Made by a program: the position numbers and the translations under genes
Shown: piece by piece, positions 1 through 8,522 of the stretch
How positions within the stretch are numbered: position 1 is the stretch's first letter
Layout: every line of letters starts with the position of its first letter
The notes under the pieces: generated by a model
Told to the model about the DNA's origin: nothing
Databases searched by the model: none
Seen by the model: only the letters and a program-made list of their open reading frames with translations
Origin: CAVDHB01 sp963608705
Lineage (GTDB): Bacteria > Bacteroidota > Bacteroidia > Bacteroidales > Bacteroidaceae
NCBI GenBank assembly: GCA_963608705.1
Contig: CAVDHB010000039.1
Coordinates: 1-48,438, forward strand
DNA length: 48,438 bases
Direction: 5' to 3'

Positions 1-165
1 CGCATCTACCTGCAAGTCCTCAACACCCGCAGCTGGAGCAACCGTGAGCTGCGCAGCGTGGCCCGGCTGAGCGAATGGACGGACAAGGACACGCAAGGCG
101 GAAGCGAGACCACACCCGGCGAAGGAGGAGGAACGACCGACCCCGGAGGAGACGCGGAAATTTGA
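1..165 (+). CDS. 3' end of an unrecognised protein (partial)
   Basis: Frame 1 is open from the window edge to a TGA at 163-165, giving the last 54 residues of a protein that starts outside the window. The visible part begins RIYLQVLNTRSWSNREL and ends in a low-complexity tail rich in Gly, Thr, Pro, Asp and Glu. Codon use is GC-rich and looks coding. The tail resembles the disordered C-termini of some Bacteroidota DNA-binding and surface proteins, but the visible part is too short to assign a family. The hairpin at 223-250 follows and could end its transcript. Confidence 0.5.
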   Translation, partial: RIYLQVLNTRSWSNRELRSVARLSEWTDKDTQGGSETTPGEGGGTTDPGGDAEI

Positions 166-171
166 ATAGTT

Positions 172-319
172 AGCAATTAGTAGTGTTTAATGTGTAGTGT
201 TTAATGTTTAATTGGCTGGACGGTAGAGACGCGATTAATCGCGTCTCTACATTAAACACTAAACATTAATAATTAAACACCAAGCGAACATTAAACACTA
301 CACATTAATCATTACACAT
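172..319. repeat. Perfect 28 bp palindrome inside AT-rich repeat arms
   Basis: A perfect 28 bp palindrome lies at 223-250 (half-site GTAGAGACGCGATT). On both sides are AT-rich repeats built from TAGTGTTTAATG and its reverse complement (181-213 and 251-319), so the whole stretch can fold into a large cruciform or RNA hairpin. It lies between the converging ends of the partial gene (1-165) and the MATE gene, where it could stop transcription from both sides. The palindrome family recurs at 29581, 30920, 33110, 33732, 41111, 43734 and 43797. Confidence 0.85.
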
Positions 320-1611
320 TAATTTATGCGCAGGACGGCGGGTGTTTCGAACAGACCGCGCAGGAAAAGATACGAGATGAAAGAGAGCCACAGGGCGTGG
401 TTCCCCCAAAGAGGGAAGGTGGAGAAATAGAGCAGGAAGAAGCCGGCGCTTGCGCCCAGAGTGGCATACAACATGGACTTGCTTTTGACGGCTCCCACGA
501 GAATGCCGTCCCACAGAAAGGCGGCAAAGCCACAGAAAGGTATAGCCACGGCCCATGGAAAATACGCGCGGGAGGCTTGCAGCACGTCTTGCTCGTCGGT
601 GAGCAGTCGCAGCAAGGACTGTCCGCCGCACAAATAGGCGATTGTGAACAGGAGGGTCACTCCCACAGCCCACTTCAACAAGGCGGAGATATTACGGGAG
701 GTCTCCGCCTTGTTTCCTGCGCCGATGCTGGCTCCCACTAACGCCTCGCCTGCGTATGCGTAGCCGTCTATTATATAGGAGTACATGAGGTAGAATTGCA
801 TTAACAAGGTGTTTACGGCCAGCAGGGTAGTGCCCTGCTTGGCACCCGAGGCGGTGAAGAAGAAGTTCACACCCACGATGCAGAGCGTTCTGAAAAAGAT
901 GTCGCTGTTCACATGGAAGAACTTACGTAGCCTGTCTCCCTTGAATGCCTTGCGTCGGTCGAAAAAGAGGCGGAGTCTGCGGTAATGCGCCGTCCAGATG
1001 CCTGTGGCTATCAGCAGGCTGGCGTACTGGGCGGAGAGTGTGCCGAAAGCGACCCCCTCTATTTTAAGATGGAAGACGAACACAAGTGTGCCGCTGACGA
1101 GTATGTTCAGAATGTTCTGAAGAATGGCTATCCACATGGTGTAGACCGATTTCTGCATACCGATGAACCAGCCGTAGAAGCCGTAGAGCGCAAGTACGGC
1201 GGGCGCGCCCCATATCAGTATGCGGAAATAGCGGCTGGCCAAGGCTCCTACCTGGGGCGTGCAGGGTATCAGCCATCCTATCGCTTTTACGAGTATCAGC
1301 TGGCATGCGACCAGTGCCATGCCCGTGGCAAGTCCCACGCTAAGGGAGCGTTGGAATATCTGCGCGGCTTCTCGCTCGTCCTTTTTCCCATAGGCTTGCG
1401 CAGTCAGTCCGCTGGTGCCCATGCGCAAGAAACCGAATATCCAGTAGATGAGGGAGAACATCGTGGTGCCCACCGCAATGGCGGCAATGTAGTCGCTTGA
1501 GCCTAAATGACCCACAATGCCCATGTCTACCAATCCTAAAAGGGGGACGGTGATGTTGGAGATGATGGAGGGAACGGCTATTCGCAGAATCTGGCGGTGG
1601 ACGGGTCTCAT
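319..1611 (-). CDS. MATE family multidrug/toxin efflux transporter
   Basis: 430 residues, close to the usual MATE length of about 440, with some twelve hydrophobic segments through the whole protein and no signal peptide. The N-terminus has the MATE pattern (PSIISNITVPLLGLVDMGIV, then GHLGSSDY), and the DinF-like subgroup is the best fit. Such proteins export cationic drugs or metabolites across the inner membrane by Na+ or H+ antiport. The start codon overlaps the stop of the upstream lipid kinase gene as ATGA (1608-1611), so the two are probably cotranscribed and translationally coupled. The substrate cannot be read from the sequence. Confidence 0.9.
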   Translation of the reverse strand: MRPVHRQILRIAVPSIISNITVPLLGLVDMGIVGHLGSSDYIAAIAVGTTMFSLIYWIFGFLRMGTSGLTAQAYGKKDEREAAQIFQRSLSVGLATGMALVACQLILVKAIGWLIPCTPQVGALASRYFRILIWGAPAVLALYGFYGWFIGMQKSVYTMWIAILQNILNILVSGTLVFVFHLKIEGVAFGTLSAQYASLLIATGIWTAHYRRLRLFFDRRKAFKGDRLRKFFHVNSDIFFRTLCIVGVNFFFTASGAKQGTTLLAVNTLLMQFYLMYSYIIDGYAYAGEALVGASIGAGNKAETSRNISALLKWAVGVTLLFTIAYLCGGQSLLRLLTDEQDVLQASRAYFPWAVAIPFCGFAAFLWDGILVGAVKSKSMLYATLGASAGFFLLYFSTFPLWGNHALWLSFISYLFLRGLFETPAVLRIN

Positions 1612-2654
1612 ATCTTGTAAAGCGGGTTGTCGTCTCTCAGTTTTTTCAGCAGTTCCCGATGGATGGACATGAATCGGTGGTTGCGTTCTTTCAGGTCTCC
1701 CGTAATGGAGCTGAGGTCGTTGAAGTATTCAGAGAACAGTTGGATGTAGCTGGTGAAGGTCGGCACTGCGTTTCCGTTCACGACCATCCGTATGCCCTTG
1801 GGCACGAGTCTCACCCGTATGTCCTTGTCTGTCATGACGGGGTTTCCGTCAAAGTGGATGACACCGGGTGCTTTCCTTCTGATGAGCAATTCCTTGGAGC
1901 GGAAGGTCTTGATGTGGCTGTTGTGGTTCAGTGTCTTGTTGAAGAGTTGGAGGGCGATTTGCGGCGCTTCCAGCATGGTGAACGGCTCCATGATGGTGAT
2001 GTCCATCAGTCCGTCAGCCATGGACGCCTGTGGGGCGATGAACGCATCGTTCCCGTATTGGGAGGCGTTGGCGCAGGCGATGAGGAAGGCTTTGTATTTC
2101 ACGACACCCTCTTCGCTGACAATCTCGTAGGTCTCCGGCTTGTATCGCAATCCCTCTCTCAAGGTGTTTTCCACATAGGTTTTCAGCCCTCTTTTGCCCG
2201 CCATGGCGAACTTGAAACTGACGAAAGCGTCAAATCCCATGCCGCAGGTGCAGAAGAAGGGGATGTCGTTCACCAGTCCGTAGTCCAGCGCTTCCGTCTT
2301 TCCCTCGTTCAGAATCTTGACAGCTTTCGGCACGTTCAGCGGGATTTGCAGATGTCTGGCCAGTCCGTTTCCCGAACCACAGGGGATGATGCCCAGGGCG
2401 GTGTCGGAGTCTATGAGTCCTTGCCCGGTCTCGTTCACTGTGCCGTCTCCTCCAACGGCCACTACAATGTCCGCTTTCCGGGTGGCCGCTTCCCTTGCCA
2501 GCTTGGTGGCGTGTCCCGCATATTGTGTGTACAGAAACGAACAGTCGTATTTCTCCCTGTCCAGCTCTCGTTCGATGGTTCGCTTTATGACATCCTTCCC
2601 GTGAGTGCCGGATATGGGGTTTATGATAAAATATACAGTTCTCTTTTTTTTCAT
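1608..2654 (-). CDS. Diacylglycerol/sphingoid-type lipid kinase (YegS/DgkB family)
   Basis: 348 residues. The nucleotide-binding signature GGDGTVNE is at residues 68-75 and GSGNGLAR at 93-100, both typical of the DAGK catalytic domain (diacylglycerol, sphingosine and ceramide kinases). The N-terminal INPISG loop is also typical. The protein is soluble and would phosphorylate a lipid hydroxyl at the inner membrane face. It is the first gene of an operon with the MATE exporter and is divergent from the serine palmitoyltransferase gene, which makes a sphingoid or ceramide substrate a reasonable guess, though not shown. The start is the ATG at 2654, about 30 nt below a -7 element at 2690-2697. 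Confidence 0.88.
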   Translation of the reverse strand: MKKKRTVYFIINPISGTHGKDVIKRTIERELDREKYDCSFLYTQYAGHATKLAREAATRKADIVVAVGGDGTVNETGQGLIDSDTALGIIPCGSGNGLARHLQIPLNVPKAVKILNEGKTEALDYGLVNDIPFFCTCGMGFDAFVSFKFAMAGKRGLKTYVENTLREGLRYKPETYEIVSEEGVVKYKAFLIACANASQYGNDAFIAPQASMADGLMDITIMEPFTMLEAPQIALQLFNKTLNHNSHIKTFRSKELLIRRKAPGVIHFDGNPVMTDKDIRVRLVPKGIRMVVNGNAVPTFTSYIQLFSEYFNDLSSITGDLKERNHRFMSIHRELLKKLRDDNPLYKI

Positions 2655-2689
2655 ACTTCAGACTTTTCGCAGTAGCCGATGCGTGGCTG

Positions 2690-2697
2690 CAAAAATA
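2690..2697 (-). promoter_or_regulatory. -7 promoter element for the lipid kinase/MATE operon
   Basis: The minus strand reads TATTTTTG, matching the Bacteroidota -7 consensus TAnnTTTG, about 35 nt upstream of the lipid kinase start. No good -33 TTTG was found at the expected distance. Confidence 0.6.
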
Positions 2698-2792
2698 CTA
2701 AATAAATCCCGAAGTGAACTCGAATAGTATGTAATTTACGTTTAAATTGGTATTTAAGGGAATATTTAAGTGGTGTTTTGCCTATAAATTCG

Positions 2793-2800
2793 TATCTTTG
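2793..2800 (+). promoter_or_regulatory. -7 promoter element for spt
   Basis: TATCTTTG matches TAnnTTTG and lies 75 bp upstream of the spt ATG. No clear -33 element is visible. Together with the minus-strand element at 2690-2697 it makes this gap a divergent promoter region. Confidence 0.65.
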
Positions 2801-2874
2801 CACCCGCAATTTTTGGAGGAGCGGGAACTTCTCCTTAGATTTAATGAGCAAATATATCCAATAACAGACATAAA

Positions 2875-4062
2875 ATGGGATTATTACAGAAGAAGTTCGA
2901 GAAATACGACTTGCCGCAACAGTACATGAAGAAAGGGGTTTACCCTTATTTCCGCACCATTGACAGCCATCAGGACACGGAGGTGATGATGAGCGGGAAG
3001 AAAGTGCTGATGTTCGGCTCAAACGCTTATATGGGCTTGACCTATGATCCTCGTATCATCAAGGCGGCCGTGGAGGCTACGGAGAAATATGGTACGGGAT
3101 GTGCCGGATCACGTCTATTGAACGGCACGCTGGATATTCACGTGGCGTTGGAAAAGGAATTGGCGGCGTTTGTGGGCAAAGAGGATTCTCTCTGTTTCTC
3201 TACGGGGTTCACAGTGAACGAGGGAGTTATCCCCCAGTTAGTGGGACGTGGAGACTACATTCTCTGTGATGACCGCGATCATGCTTCTATCGTGGATGGT
3301 CGTCGTCTGTCCTTCGCCACACAGCTGAAATACAAGCACAATGACATGGCGGCTCTGGAGAAGGAGTTGCAGAAGTGCAATCCTGAGGCCGTGAAGCTGA
3401 TTGTGGTGGACAGTGTGTTCTCGATGGAGGGCGACTTGGCCAACTTGCCGGAGATTGTGCGTCTGAAGAAGAAGTACAACGCTTCCATCTATGTGGACGA
3501 GGCGCACGGTATCGGTGTGTTCGGCTCCCATGGACAGGGCTTGTGCGACCACTTCGGAGTGACGAAAGACGTGGACTTGATTATGGGTACGTTCAGCAAG
3601 TCAATGGCTTCTATCGGAGGTTTCGTGGCGGCGGATGAGTGCATCATCAACTGGTTGCGCCATAACGCCCGTTCCTATATCTTCCAGGCCAGCAACACGC
3701 CGGCTGCCACTGCGGCTGCCAGAGAGGCTATCCGCATCATCAGCACGGACGACCAGCGTCGGAAGCATCTGTGGGACATCACGAACTATGCGCTGAAACG
3801 CTTCCGTGAGGAGGGCTTCGAGATAGGCGACACACAGAGTCCGATTATACCTTTATATGTGCGTGACACGGACAAGACATTCGCTGCTACGCAGATGGCT
3901 TTCGAGGAAGGTGTGTTCATCAACCCGGTGATTCCGCCCGCTTGCGCACCGCAGGACACCTTGGTGCGTTTTGCGTTGATGGCTACCCACACGAAGGAGC
4001 AAGTGGACTTCGCCATCGAGAAGCTGACGAAGTGTTTCCGCAAGCTGGACATCATTAAATAA
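2875..4062 (+). CDS. spt: Serine palmitoyltransferase (alpha-oxoamine synthase)
   Basis: 395 residues of a PLP-dependent fold-type I alpha-oxoamine synthase. Visible are the PLP-stacking His in DHAS (H136), the DEAH segment (D208, H211) and the Schiff-base lysine in GTFSKSMASIGG (K242). The N-terminus MGLLQKKFEKYD and the segment GCAGSRLLNGTLD fit Bacteroides/Porphyromonas Spt better than BioF or Kbl, and no bio or kbl/tdh genes are nearby. Spt joins serine and palmitoyl-CoA to 3-ketosphinganine, the first step of sphingolipid synthesis, which is characteristic of Bacteroidales. The gene is monocistronic, with a -7 promoter upstream and a hairpin terminator at 4087-4131. A glycine acyltransferase role is the less likely alternative. 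Confidence 0.85.
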   Translation: MGLLQKKFEKYDLPQQYMKKGVYPYFRTIDSHQDTEVMMSGKKVLMFGSNAYMGLTYDPRIIKAAVEATEKYGTGCAGSRLLNGTLDIHVALEKELAAFVGKEDSLCFSTGFTVNEGVIPQLVGRGDYILCDDRDHASIVDGRRLSFATQLKYKHNDMAALEKELQKCNPEAVKLIVVDSVFSMEGDLANLPEIVRLKKKYNASIYVDEAHGIGVFGSHGQGLCDHFGVTKDVDLIMGTFSKSMASIGGFVAADECIINWLRHNARSYIFQASNTPAATAAAREAIRIISTDDQRRKHLWDITNYALKRFREEGFEIGDTQSPIIPLYVRDTDKTFAATQMAFEEGVFINPVIPPACAPQDTLVRFALMATHTKEQVDFAIEKLTKCFRKLDIIK

Positions 4063-4086
4063 GCATATTCGTTTTTAAATAGTTGT

Positions 4087-4131
4087 AAGTAAAAGGCAGC
4101 GTGGTTCGAAAGGATGCGTTGCCTTTTACTT
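4087..4131 (+). terminator. Hairpin terminator after spt
   Basis: A 12 bp perfect stem, AAGTAAAAGGCA at 4087-4098 paired with TGCCTTTTACTT at 4120-4131, can be extended inward by three more pairs. It lies 25 bp after the spt stop and 18 bp before the next ATG. No long T-run follows; the stem itself ends in CTTT. Confidence 0.65.
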
Positions 4132-4148
4132 TATGAAGAAAGTGTGTC

Positions 4149-4919
4149 ATGATAAGCAAGAACCGGATTAAATACCTGCATTCGCTGGATTTGAAGAAAA
4201 ACAGAAAGAAAACGCAGGAGTTTGTGGCGGAAGGAGTGAAACTGGTGGACGAGCTGTTGCCTGTCTTTGAGTGTGTGTATGTGGCGGCTGTGCCGGAGTG
4301 GATACGGTGTCATGAAAGTCAGGTGGCGGCTCTCAGGGAAAAGGCTGTTGTGGATGATTTGTCGGAGGAAGAGTTGAGAAGGGCGAGTCTTCTACAGCAT
4401 CCGCAGGAAGTGATAGCCGTGTTCAGACAGCCTGTCTATAAGGATGAGGCGGCTTCGCTATGTGAACAGGAGCTGGTATTGGCGTTGGACGGTGTGCAAG
4501 ACCCTGGGAATCTGGGGACGATTGTGCGAGTGGCCGACTGGTTTGGCATAGAACATATCCTTTGCGCTCCGTCGACTGCGGACATTTATAACCCGAAAGC
4601 CGTCCAGGCTACGATGGGAAGCCTGGCGCGTGTGCGCTTGCATTATGTGGATTTGAAAGAACTCATCTACGGGTTGCCGGCAGAGGTGCCTGTCTACGGG
4701 ACGTTTCTTGACGGAAAGAACTTGTATAAGGAGTCTCTCTCGTCGAGGGGGCTGATTGTGATGGGCAATGAGGGAAACGGCATCAGCGAGGAGCTGCGTC
4801 CATTGATAAACCGCAGACTGCTTATCCCCAATTATCCAGAGGGAAGGCAGACTGCGGAAAGTCTGAATGTGGCGATGGCCACAGGCATAATCTGCGCGGA
4901 GTTCAGACGCAGGCAGTAG
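4149..4919 (+). CDS. TrmH/SpoU family RNA 2'-O-methyltransferase
   Basis: 256 residues with an N-terminal L30e-like substrate-binding region (about 1-100) and a C-terminal SPOUT domain. The three knot motifs are present: DGVQDPGNLGTIVRVAD (motif 1), IVMGNEGNGIS (motif 2) and IPNYPEGRQTAESLNVAMA (motif 3, with the SAM-binding loop and the conserved SLN). Members transfer a methyl group from SAM to a ribose 2'-OH of 23S rRNA or tRNA; the target base cannot be told from sequence. The gene stands alone behind the spt terminator and converges on the glycosyltransferase gene with only 7 bp between the stops. Confidence 0.88.
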   Translation: MISKNRIKYLHSLDLKKNRKKTQEFVAEGVKLVDELLPVFECVYVAAVPEWIRCHESQVAALREKAVVDDLSEEELRRASLLQHPQEVIAVFRQPVYKDEAASLCEQELVLALDGVQDPGNLGTIVRVADWFGIEHILCAPSTADIYNPKAVQATMGSLARVRLHYVDLKELIYGLPAEVPVYGTFLDGKNLYKESLSSRGLIVMGNEGNGISEELRPLINRRLLIPNYPEGRQTAESLNVAMATGIICAEFRRRQ

Positions 4920-4926
4920 TTCCCGC

Positions 4927-6033
4927 TCATCCTTGCGCCAGGTTGGGAATCCATTCCGTCTGGGCGGCGGTTCTTTCAATAGCTCCCACAATGCGTTGTG
5001 GCGCCGTGTCAGCCCATTGTCGGAAGTCCTTCTCTTGTGACAGACTGTGTGGCTTTAATTTAGACAGTTTGTCAAGGTCGAAAGTGGCCGCATGACAGCC
5101 TGCGCCGGCTCTTTCCGCATCTACGGCGTTGCATAATTGCTCAATATGGGTGGGTACCATCAATACGGGCTTTCCCAAGTACATGGCTTCGCACACGGAT
5201 TCAAAGCCCGCCGTGGTGGCGTATGCTTTCGCTCCTGCCATGTAGCGGATGAATGTCTTGTCGTTCAACGGATGGAAGGAAAGCTTGTCGTCGATTTTCA
5301 ATGTCTTTTGTATTCCTTTCTTATCCCAAAAGAAATGAAGCGAAACGGAAGGGTGTTTCTCGTGCCACACTTTGATTTCCGTGGCGAAACCACTGTTCAG
5401 CATATATCCATGAAGATAGTCTCCTTTCACGGGGCGGGAATGTCGGACAGCTTCCCTTAGCAGAGGTGGCACTACGCAGAGCCGTCCGGCTTCCGCATCG
5501 TCCATAGGACGGAAGGAGAGGGCTAATTTCAAGTCGGCATGCAGGGCGGTCAGGCGGGTGAAGAAGCGTAATAGTGCCAACTCTGCCCAGTGTCCTTGCG
5601 GAAAATGGAAGTCGGGATGCAGGAAGAGATATTGGTGGGCTATGCAGACAAGTCGGGTGGAAGGACGGAAGAAGGCGAATGCCAGTCCCGTGAGTAGTTC
5701 ATAGAAGTTGATGACCACATCCACGTCGGTCGTTTTCTGTCGTATGAAGTTCACGCTTTTCCGATAACGTGGGAGTCGGAACAGGTTGTAGAGGATACTT
5801 TTGGCAAGCGGTGGCTGTTTCTGGTGTGCGGAAGGCAGGAAGTTCGGGCTGTCTACTGTCCATACCGGGGCGTTTATCTCCCGCAGGAAGAACTCGGGCA
5901 ATTGTCTGCTCGGACTTTTGCCTACGATTACCCCTGCCACCTCGTGTCCTTCTTTGGCAAGGATGCGTCTCAATGTGAGTGCCTGTGTGAGATGTCCACG
6001 GCCTTCGCCTTGTACGGTAAAGAGAATTTTCAT
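4927..6033 (-). CDS. GT28-like glycosyltransferase (MJ1255/VC2487 type)
   Basis: 368 residues. The N-terminus MKILFTVQGEGRGHLTQAL has the Gly-rich GEGRGH loop of GT-B enzymes in this family. Near the C-terminus, TTAGFESVCEAMYLGKPVLMVP is the UDP-sugar binding region shared with MurG and glycosyltransferase family 28. The protein is cytosolic or peripheral. Such proteins are thought to transfer a hexose or HexNAc to a lipid or polymer, but the acceptor is unknown. It lies 9 bp downstream of the small acidic protein gene on the same strand and probably shares its promoter. Confidence 0.75.
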   Translation of the reverse strand: MKILFTVQGEGRGHLTQALTLRRILAKEGHEVAGVIVGKSPSRQLPEFFLREINAPVWTVDSPNFLPSAHQKQPPLAKSILYNLFRLPRYRKSVNFIRQKTTDVDVVINFYELLTGLAFAFFRPSTRLVCIAHQYLFLHPDFHFPQGHWAELALLRFFTRLTALHADLKLALSFRPMDDAEAGRLCVVPPLLREAVRHSRPVKGDYLHGYMLNSGFATEIKVWHEKHPSVSLHFFWDKKGIQKTLKIDDKLSFHPLNDKTFIRYMAGAKAYATTAGFESVCEAMYLGKPVLMVPTHIEQLCNAVDAERAGAGCHAATFDLDKLSKLKPHSLSQEKDFRQWADTAPQRIVGAIERTAAQTEWIPNLAQG

Positions 6034-6042
6034 GTAGACTCC

Positions 6043-6252
6043 TTAGCTGAACGCTCCCATACAAGAGCCAAATTCGTCTGTGTCTCCCCAGTTCAAATCT
6101 CCGAAATCATACCGTTCATGCAAGATTTCCGTGGCTTCCTCTTCGGTTTCTCCGTAGGCGTAGCACGCCTTGTCATTTACATAATAGGCAAGAAACATGC
6201 CGTCCGATGTCTCTTCTACGATTACATTTCTCTGCTGCTCGAAAATGTCCAT
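6043..6252 (-). CDS. Small acidic protein, HicB-like fold possible
   Basis: 69 residues starting MDIFEQQRNVIVEETSDG and ending in an acidic segment with two Asp-Trp/Asp-Glu patches. A longer reading with an ATG at 6291 is possible. However, the -7 promoter element TATTTTTG at 6289-6296 on this strand overlaps that codon, so the start at 6252, with about 30 nt of leader, is preferred. The first half resembles the short beta-hairpin of HicB-type proteins (a DGMFLAYYV strand followed by GETEEEA), but no toxin gene is beside it. Function is unknown. It is likely the first gene of an operon with the glycosyltransferase. Confidence 0.65.
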   Translation of the reverse strand: MDIFEQQRNVIVEETSDGMFLAYYVNDKACYAYGETEEEATEILHERYDFGDLNWGDTDEFGSCMGAFS

Positions 6253-6288
6253 ACGTTTACAGTTTAAGAGGTTATTTTTATTCACGGG

Positions 6289-6296
6289 CAAAAATA
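6289..6296 (-). promoter_or_regulatory. -7 promoter element for the small protein/glycosyltransferase operon
   Basis: The minus strand reads TATTTTTG, a full match to TAnnTTTG, about 37 nt upstream of the ATG at 6252. It decides the start of the small gene. No convincing -33 element is present. Confidence 0.6.
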
Positions 6297-6340
6297 CATC
6301 TTTCTTATTACACGTGCGTGACAGCAGGATGAATATTCGG

Positions 6341-8380
6341 TTACATCGTTTTCCCGCTTTCTTTTTCTTTGATAATGGCTTCTGTCTTCACGATTTCGTC
6401 TCTGAACTGGGCGGCTTCTATGAACTCTAAGTTCTTGGCGGCGGTGGTCATTTTCTTCTTCAGCGTGTCGACGCGCTTCTGAAGCTGCGGGATGGAAAGG
6501 TATTCGGTGTTTGTCTCCGCTGCCACTTCCGTTTGGCGTGTCTGCTGTTTGACGGACTGGAGGTCAGTGGGGGTGTGGTCGCCCATGGCAATCAAGTCTT
6601 TCATCTTGCGTGCTTTCTTAATAGGGGTGGGCGTGATGTGGTGCGCTTCGTTGTAGGCTATCTGTTTAGCTCGGCGGCGGTTGGTCTCGTCAATGGTCTT
6701 TTGCATGCTGTCGGTGATTTTGTCCGCATACATGATGACTTTTCCGTGCACATTGCGGGCGGCTCTTCCAGCGGTCTGGGTAAGGCTGCGGTGGCTGCGG
6801 AGAAATCCTTCCTTGTCAGCGTCCAAGATGGCCACTAACGATACCTCTGGCAGGTCGAGTCCCTCTCTCAGCAGGTTGACACCTACCAGTACGTCGTACA
6901 CACCGGCCCGTAAGTCGTCCATGATTTGCACTCTTTCCAGCGTGTCGATGTCGCTGTGTATATAGGTGGCTCGTACTCCGTTCTTCAGCAAATAGTCTGT
7001 GAGTTCCTCCGCCATCCGTTTGGTAAGGGTGGTGACGAGAGTGCGTTCCTCCTGCTCGTTTCTTTTCTGTATCTCTTCCATCAAGTCGTCTATCTGGTTC
7101 AGACTCGGACGGATCTCTATCTCCGGGTCGAGCAGTCCCGTGGGGCGTATCACTTGGTCTACCACCACACCTTCGCTCTGTCGCAGTTCGTATTCCGCCG
7201 GAGTGGCACTGACATAGATGACTTGGTGGGTCAGCTGTTGGAACTCCTCGAATTTCAGGGGACGGTTGTCAAACGCCGCAGGCAGTCGGAAACCATACTC
7301 CACCAACGCTTTCTTGCGGGCGTGGTCTCCGCCGTACATGGCGTTGATTTGCGGAATGCTCACGTGGCTTTCGTCTATCACCATCAAGTAGTCTTTCGGG
7401 AAGAAGTCCAGCAGGCAGTACGGGCGGGTGCCTGCGGTTCTTCCGTCGAAATAGCGGGAATAGTTCTCAATGCCGCTGCAATGTCCCAGCTCGCGTATCA
7501 TCTCCATGTCGTAGGTCACTCGCTCGTAGATGCGTTTGGCCTTCAGCTTGTCGCCTTGCTCCTCGAAATAGTTAACTTGTTTGGTCAGGTCGTCCTCTAT
7601 CTGATGGATGGCCCGTTGCTGGCTTTCCTGCGTGGTCATGAACAGGTTGGCGGGATATATCTTGTAGTCCTCGAACTGCGTGAGGGGTTTCCCCGACACT
7701 GCGTCCACTTCCTCGATGGCGTCAATCTCGTCATCCCAGAACTCTATGCGCAGGATGTCGTCCGCATACGCCAGGGCAATATCCACCGTGTCGCCTTTCA
7801 CACGGAAATTACCTCGTCCGAGTTCGATGTCATTCCTTACGTAAAGGCTTCCGACCAGTTTGCGCAGCAACACATTCCTGTCCAGTTTCTGTCCTCTTTT
7901 TACCTCGATCACGTTGTCGTAGAAGTCGTTCGGGTTTCCCATGCCGTAAATGCAGGACACGGAAGAGACGATGACCACATCCTTTCGTCCGGAGAGCAGT
8001 GCGGAAAGCGCGGCCAGACGCAGTTTGTCTATCTCCTCGTTGATGGCGAGGTCTTTCTCTATATAGGTATCTGTGGAGGCGATGTAGGCTTCCGGTTGGT
8101 AATAGTCATAGTAGGACACGTAGTATTCCACCGCGTTGTGCGGAAAGAAACTTTTGAACTCTCCATAGAGTTGTGCGGCAAGAGTCTTGTTATGGCTTAA
8201 GATAAGTGTGGGCTTGTTCACGTTCGCTATTACGTTGGCGATGGTAAATGTCTTGCCAGAACCCGTCACCCCCAATAGGGTTTGCGCGGGATTCCCTTCT
8301 TTCACGCCATCCGTCAGCTGGCGGATGGCTTCGGGCTGGTCGCCGGTGGGCTTATAGTCGGAAACTAATTCGAATTTCAT
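6341..8380 (-). CDS. uvrB: Excinuclease ABC subunit B
   Basis: 679 residues, full length for UvrB. Walker A is GVTGSGKT (residues 37-44). The beta-hairpin region YYVSYYDYYQPEAY, which clamps damaged DNA, follows near residue 90, and helicase motifs such as DESH and QTAGRAARN are visible. The C-terminal UVR domain (LQKRVDTLKKKM through FRDEIV), which contacts UvrC, is intact. In nucleotide excision repair UvrB receives damaged DNA from UvrA and recruits UvrC. The frame extends 11 codons upstream to 8413, but MKFELVSDYKPTGDQ is the conserved N-terminus, so the ATG at 8380 is chosen. It is divergent from bamD. Confidence 0.97.
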   Translation of the reverse strand: MKFELVSDYKPTGDQPEAIRQLTDGVKEGNPAQTLLGVTGSGKTFTIANVIANVNKPTLILSHNKTLAAQLYGEFKSFFPHNAVEYYVSYYDYYQPEAYIASTDTYIEKDLAINEEIDKLRLAALSALLSGRKDVVIVSSVSCIYGMGNPNDFYDNVIEVKRGQKLDRNVLLRKLVGSLYVRNDIELGRGNFRVKGDTVDIALAYADDILRIEFWDDEIDAIEEVDAVSGKPLTQFEDYKIYPANLFMTTQESQQRAIHQIEDDLTKQVNYFEEQGDKLKAKRIYERVTYDMEMIRELGHCSGIENYSRYFDGRTAGTRPYCLLDFFPKDYLMVIDESHVSIPQINAMYGGDHARKKALVEYGFRLPAAFDNRPLKFEEFQQLTHQVIYVSATPAEYELRQSEGVVVDQVIRPTGLLDPEIEIRPSLNQIDDLMEEIQKRNEQEERTLVTTLTKRMAEELTDYLLKNGVRATYIHSDIDTLERVQIMDDLRAGVYDVLVGVNLLREGLDLPEVSLVAILDADKEGFLRSHRSLTQTAGRAARNVHGKVIMYADKITDSMQKTIDETNRRRAKQIAYNEAHHITPTPIKKARKMKDLIAMGDHTPTDLQSVKQQTRQTEVAAETNTEYLSIPQLQKRVDTLKKKMTTAAKNLEFIEAAQFRDEIVKTEAIIKEKESGKTM

Positions 8381-8471
8381 GGAGCTTGTTAATTTAAGGC
8401 CGTAAAAATACAAAATAAATCTTATTTAAGAGCGTAATAGGGCTTTTTTCTTCTCTTTCCTCTTTTTAGAG

Positions 8472-8502
8472 TTGTATATATTGCGACTATTCCGTATTTT
8501 TG
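8472..8502 (+). promoter_or_regulatory. bamD operon promoter
   Basis: TTG at 8472-8474 and TATTTTTG at 8495-8502 are separated by exactly 20 bp, the spacing of the Bacteroidota sigma-ABfr promoter. A transcript starting about 5 nt after the -7 element would begin near 8507, excluding any start codon at 8472. Confidence 0.75.
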
Positions 8503-8522
8503 CGCGACATAATATGTTCAGA

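Noticed and set aside
4087..4131. Possible tRNA because of the GGTTCGAA segment
   Set aside because: The segment is the loop of a long terminator hairpin; no acceptor stem or anticodon arm fits.
6926..8200. Long plus-strand open frame of 424 codons opposite uvrB
   Set aside because: It is the antisense shadow of uvrB; the uvrB frame has all family motifs.
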